Below, piece after piece: positions 63,445 through 64,000 of a stretch of DNA of 64,000 nt (within the stretch, counting starts at the first letter, position 1; each line of letters begins with the position of its first letter). Under the pieces are notes generated by a model. The model was not told the origin of the DNA. It saw nothing but the letters and a program-made list of their open reading frames with translations, and did no database searches. A program made the position numbers and the translations under genes. Source of the DNA: Streptomyces albus subsp. albus (GTDB lineage Bacteria; Actinomycetota; Actinomycetes; Streptomycetales; Streptomycetaceae); the NCBI RefSeq assembly GCF_000719865.1, contig NZ_JOID01000014.1, positions 1 to 64,000 on the forward strand. Reading direction: 5' to 3'.

Positions 63445-64000
63445 GTGACGGATCTCGACCACCTCACCCAGTCCCTGGCGCGCAACCTCAAGCGCCGGCG
63501 CGGCGAACGGGGCTTCACCCTCGACACCCTCGCCGCCCGTGCCGGGGTCAGCCGGGGAATGATCATCCAGATCGAGCAGGCGCGGACCAATCCGAGTGTC
63601 GGCACCACGGTGAAGCTGGCCGACGCCCTCGGCGTCAGCGTCACCGCCCTCCTCGACTACGACGAGGAACCCAGGGTCCGGGTCGTGAAGTCCGATGAGG
63701 CGGTGCGCATGTGGTCCACCGAGGCCGGCAGCGCCACCGTGCTGCTCGCCGGCGCCCAGACCCCCGGGCCGCTGGAGCTGTGGGGGTGGACGCTGATGCC
63801 CGGCGAGGGCACCACCTCCGACGCGCACCCCGCCGGCACCCAGGAACTCCTGCACGTCCGGGCGGGGGAGCTGACGCTGGTGCTGGACAAGGAGGAGTAC
63901 CGGGTTCCGGCCGGATCGTCCGCCGCCTTCGAGGCCGACGTGCCGCACGTCTACCGCAACGACGGGACGGAGACCGTCGAGATGACCATGGTCGTGTCGG
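63445..64000 (+). CDS. XRE-family regulator with cupin domain (3' end outside window)
   Basis: 185 codons are visible and the frame is open at the window edge. Residues 8-62 are an XRE helix-turn-helix (SLARNLKRRRGERGFTLDTLAARAGVSRGMIIQIEQARTNPSVGTTVKLADALGVSVTALL). After a linker a C-terminal cupin begins (LELWGWTLMPGEGTTSDAHPAGTQELLHVRAGELTLVLDKEEYRVPAGSSAAFEADVPHVYRN). Such proteins sense small ligands through the cupin barrel. GTG 63445 follows AAGGAC. It probably regulates the divergent transporter. Confidence 0.85.
   Translation, partial: MTDLDHLTQSLARNLKRRRGERGFTLDTLAARAGVSRGMIIQIEQARTNPSVGTTVKLADALGVSVTALLDYDEEPRVRVVKSDEAVRMWSTEAGSATVLLAGAQTPGPLELWGWTLMPGEGTTSDAHPAGTQELLHVRAGELTLVLDKEEYRVPAGSSAAFEADVPHVYRNDGTETVEMTMVVS

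Overview
This 64-kb window is high-GC DNA (well over 70% G+C by eye) with frequent GTG starts, GGAGG-type ribosome binding sites, many overlapping stop/start pairs and many leaderless starts. With a glycine riboswitch before gcvP, a complete conservon, a tuf3-type second EF-Tu and the cls/manC/DUF881/garA/MerR/gcvP gene order, it looks like chromosomal DNA of Streptomyces or a close streptomycete. It begins inside a 5S rRNA, so an rrn operon lies to the left. I see no tRNA, insertion sequence, prophage or CRISPR array.

1-14.4 kb is an ancient actinobacterial core block: CDP-alcohol phosphatidyltransferase (cardiolipin-synthase type), a manC-like nucleotidyltransferase fused to a degenerate phosphomannomutase, DUF881 / small basic protein / DUF881, a GarA/OdhI-like FHA protein with an added zinc ribbon, an FtsR-like MerR regulator, a DUF151 nuclease-family protein, a second MerR regulator, DNA polymerase IV, a PRC-barrel protein, and riboswitch-controlled gcvP. 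The order matches the M. tuberculosis pgsA2-Rv1823 to gcvB block except that gcvH is absent. 14.4-23.4 kb holds small conserved hypotheticals, a GCS2-family ligase, a CPBP protease, a PhzF isomerase, a stand-alone Clp-N protein, a secreted four-cysteine protein that may have a tendamistat-like fold, and two EamA exporters, the second preceded by a proline-ending leader ORF.

23.4-33 kb is more accessory. A PPOX gene and a MocR regulator share a 37-bp promoter. It also has two decayed genes (an EamA C-terminal half and an aldo/keto reductase with frameshifts), a Rieske protein, a HipA-like kinase/DUF3037 pair, intergenic repeats, two SDR genes behind a near-consensus promoter, and ung. 33-45 kb carries a TetR/FAD-monooxygenase pair with two matching palindromic operators, a Gfo/Idh/MocA dehydrogenase, lnt, a DMT transporter, a ClpC-like AAA+ ATPase, a secreted BNR-fold protein and an aldehyde dehydrogenase.

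45.4-50.8 kb is a conservon: cvnA-D (kinase, roadblock, DUF742, GTPase) followed by two P450s, the first lacking the ExxR arginine. It ends in a 22-bp perfect-stem terminator. 51-64 kb carries a flavin reductase-like protein, a secreted amidase, uppP, a TVP38-type membrane protein, tuf3, a spermidine-synthase-like protein, an MFS exporter, a PYQQP-repeat membrane protein, a gamma-carbonic-anhydrase-like protein, an LbH acyltransferase, a 29-aa membrane peptide, and an EamA transporter divergent from an XRE/cupin regulator that runs off the end.

The observations I rate highest are the leader ORF between the EamA genes, the ExxR-less P450 whose C-terminal tail overlaps the next P450 gene, the HipA/DUF3037 module, the mutase domain that has lost both catalytic motifs, and the two-operator TetR circuit.
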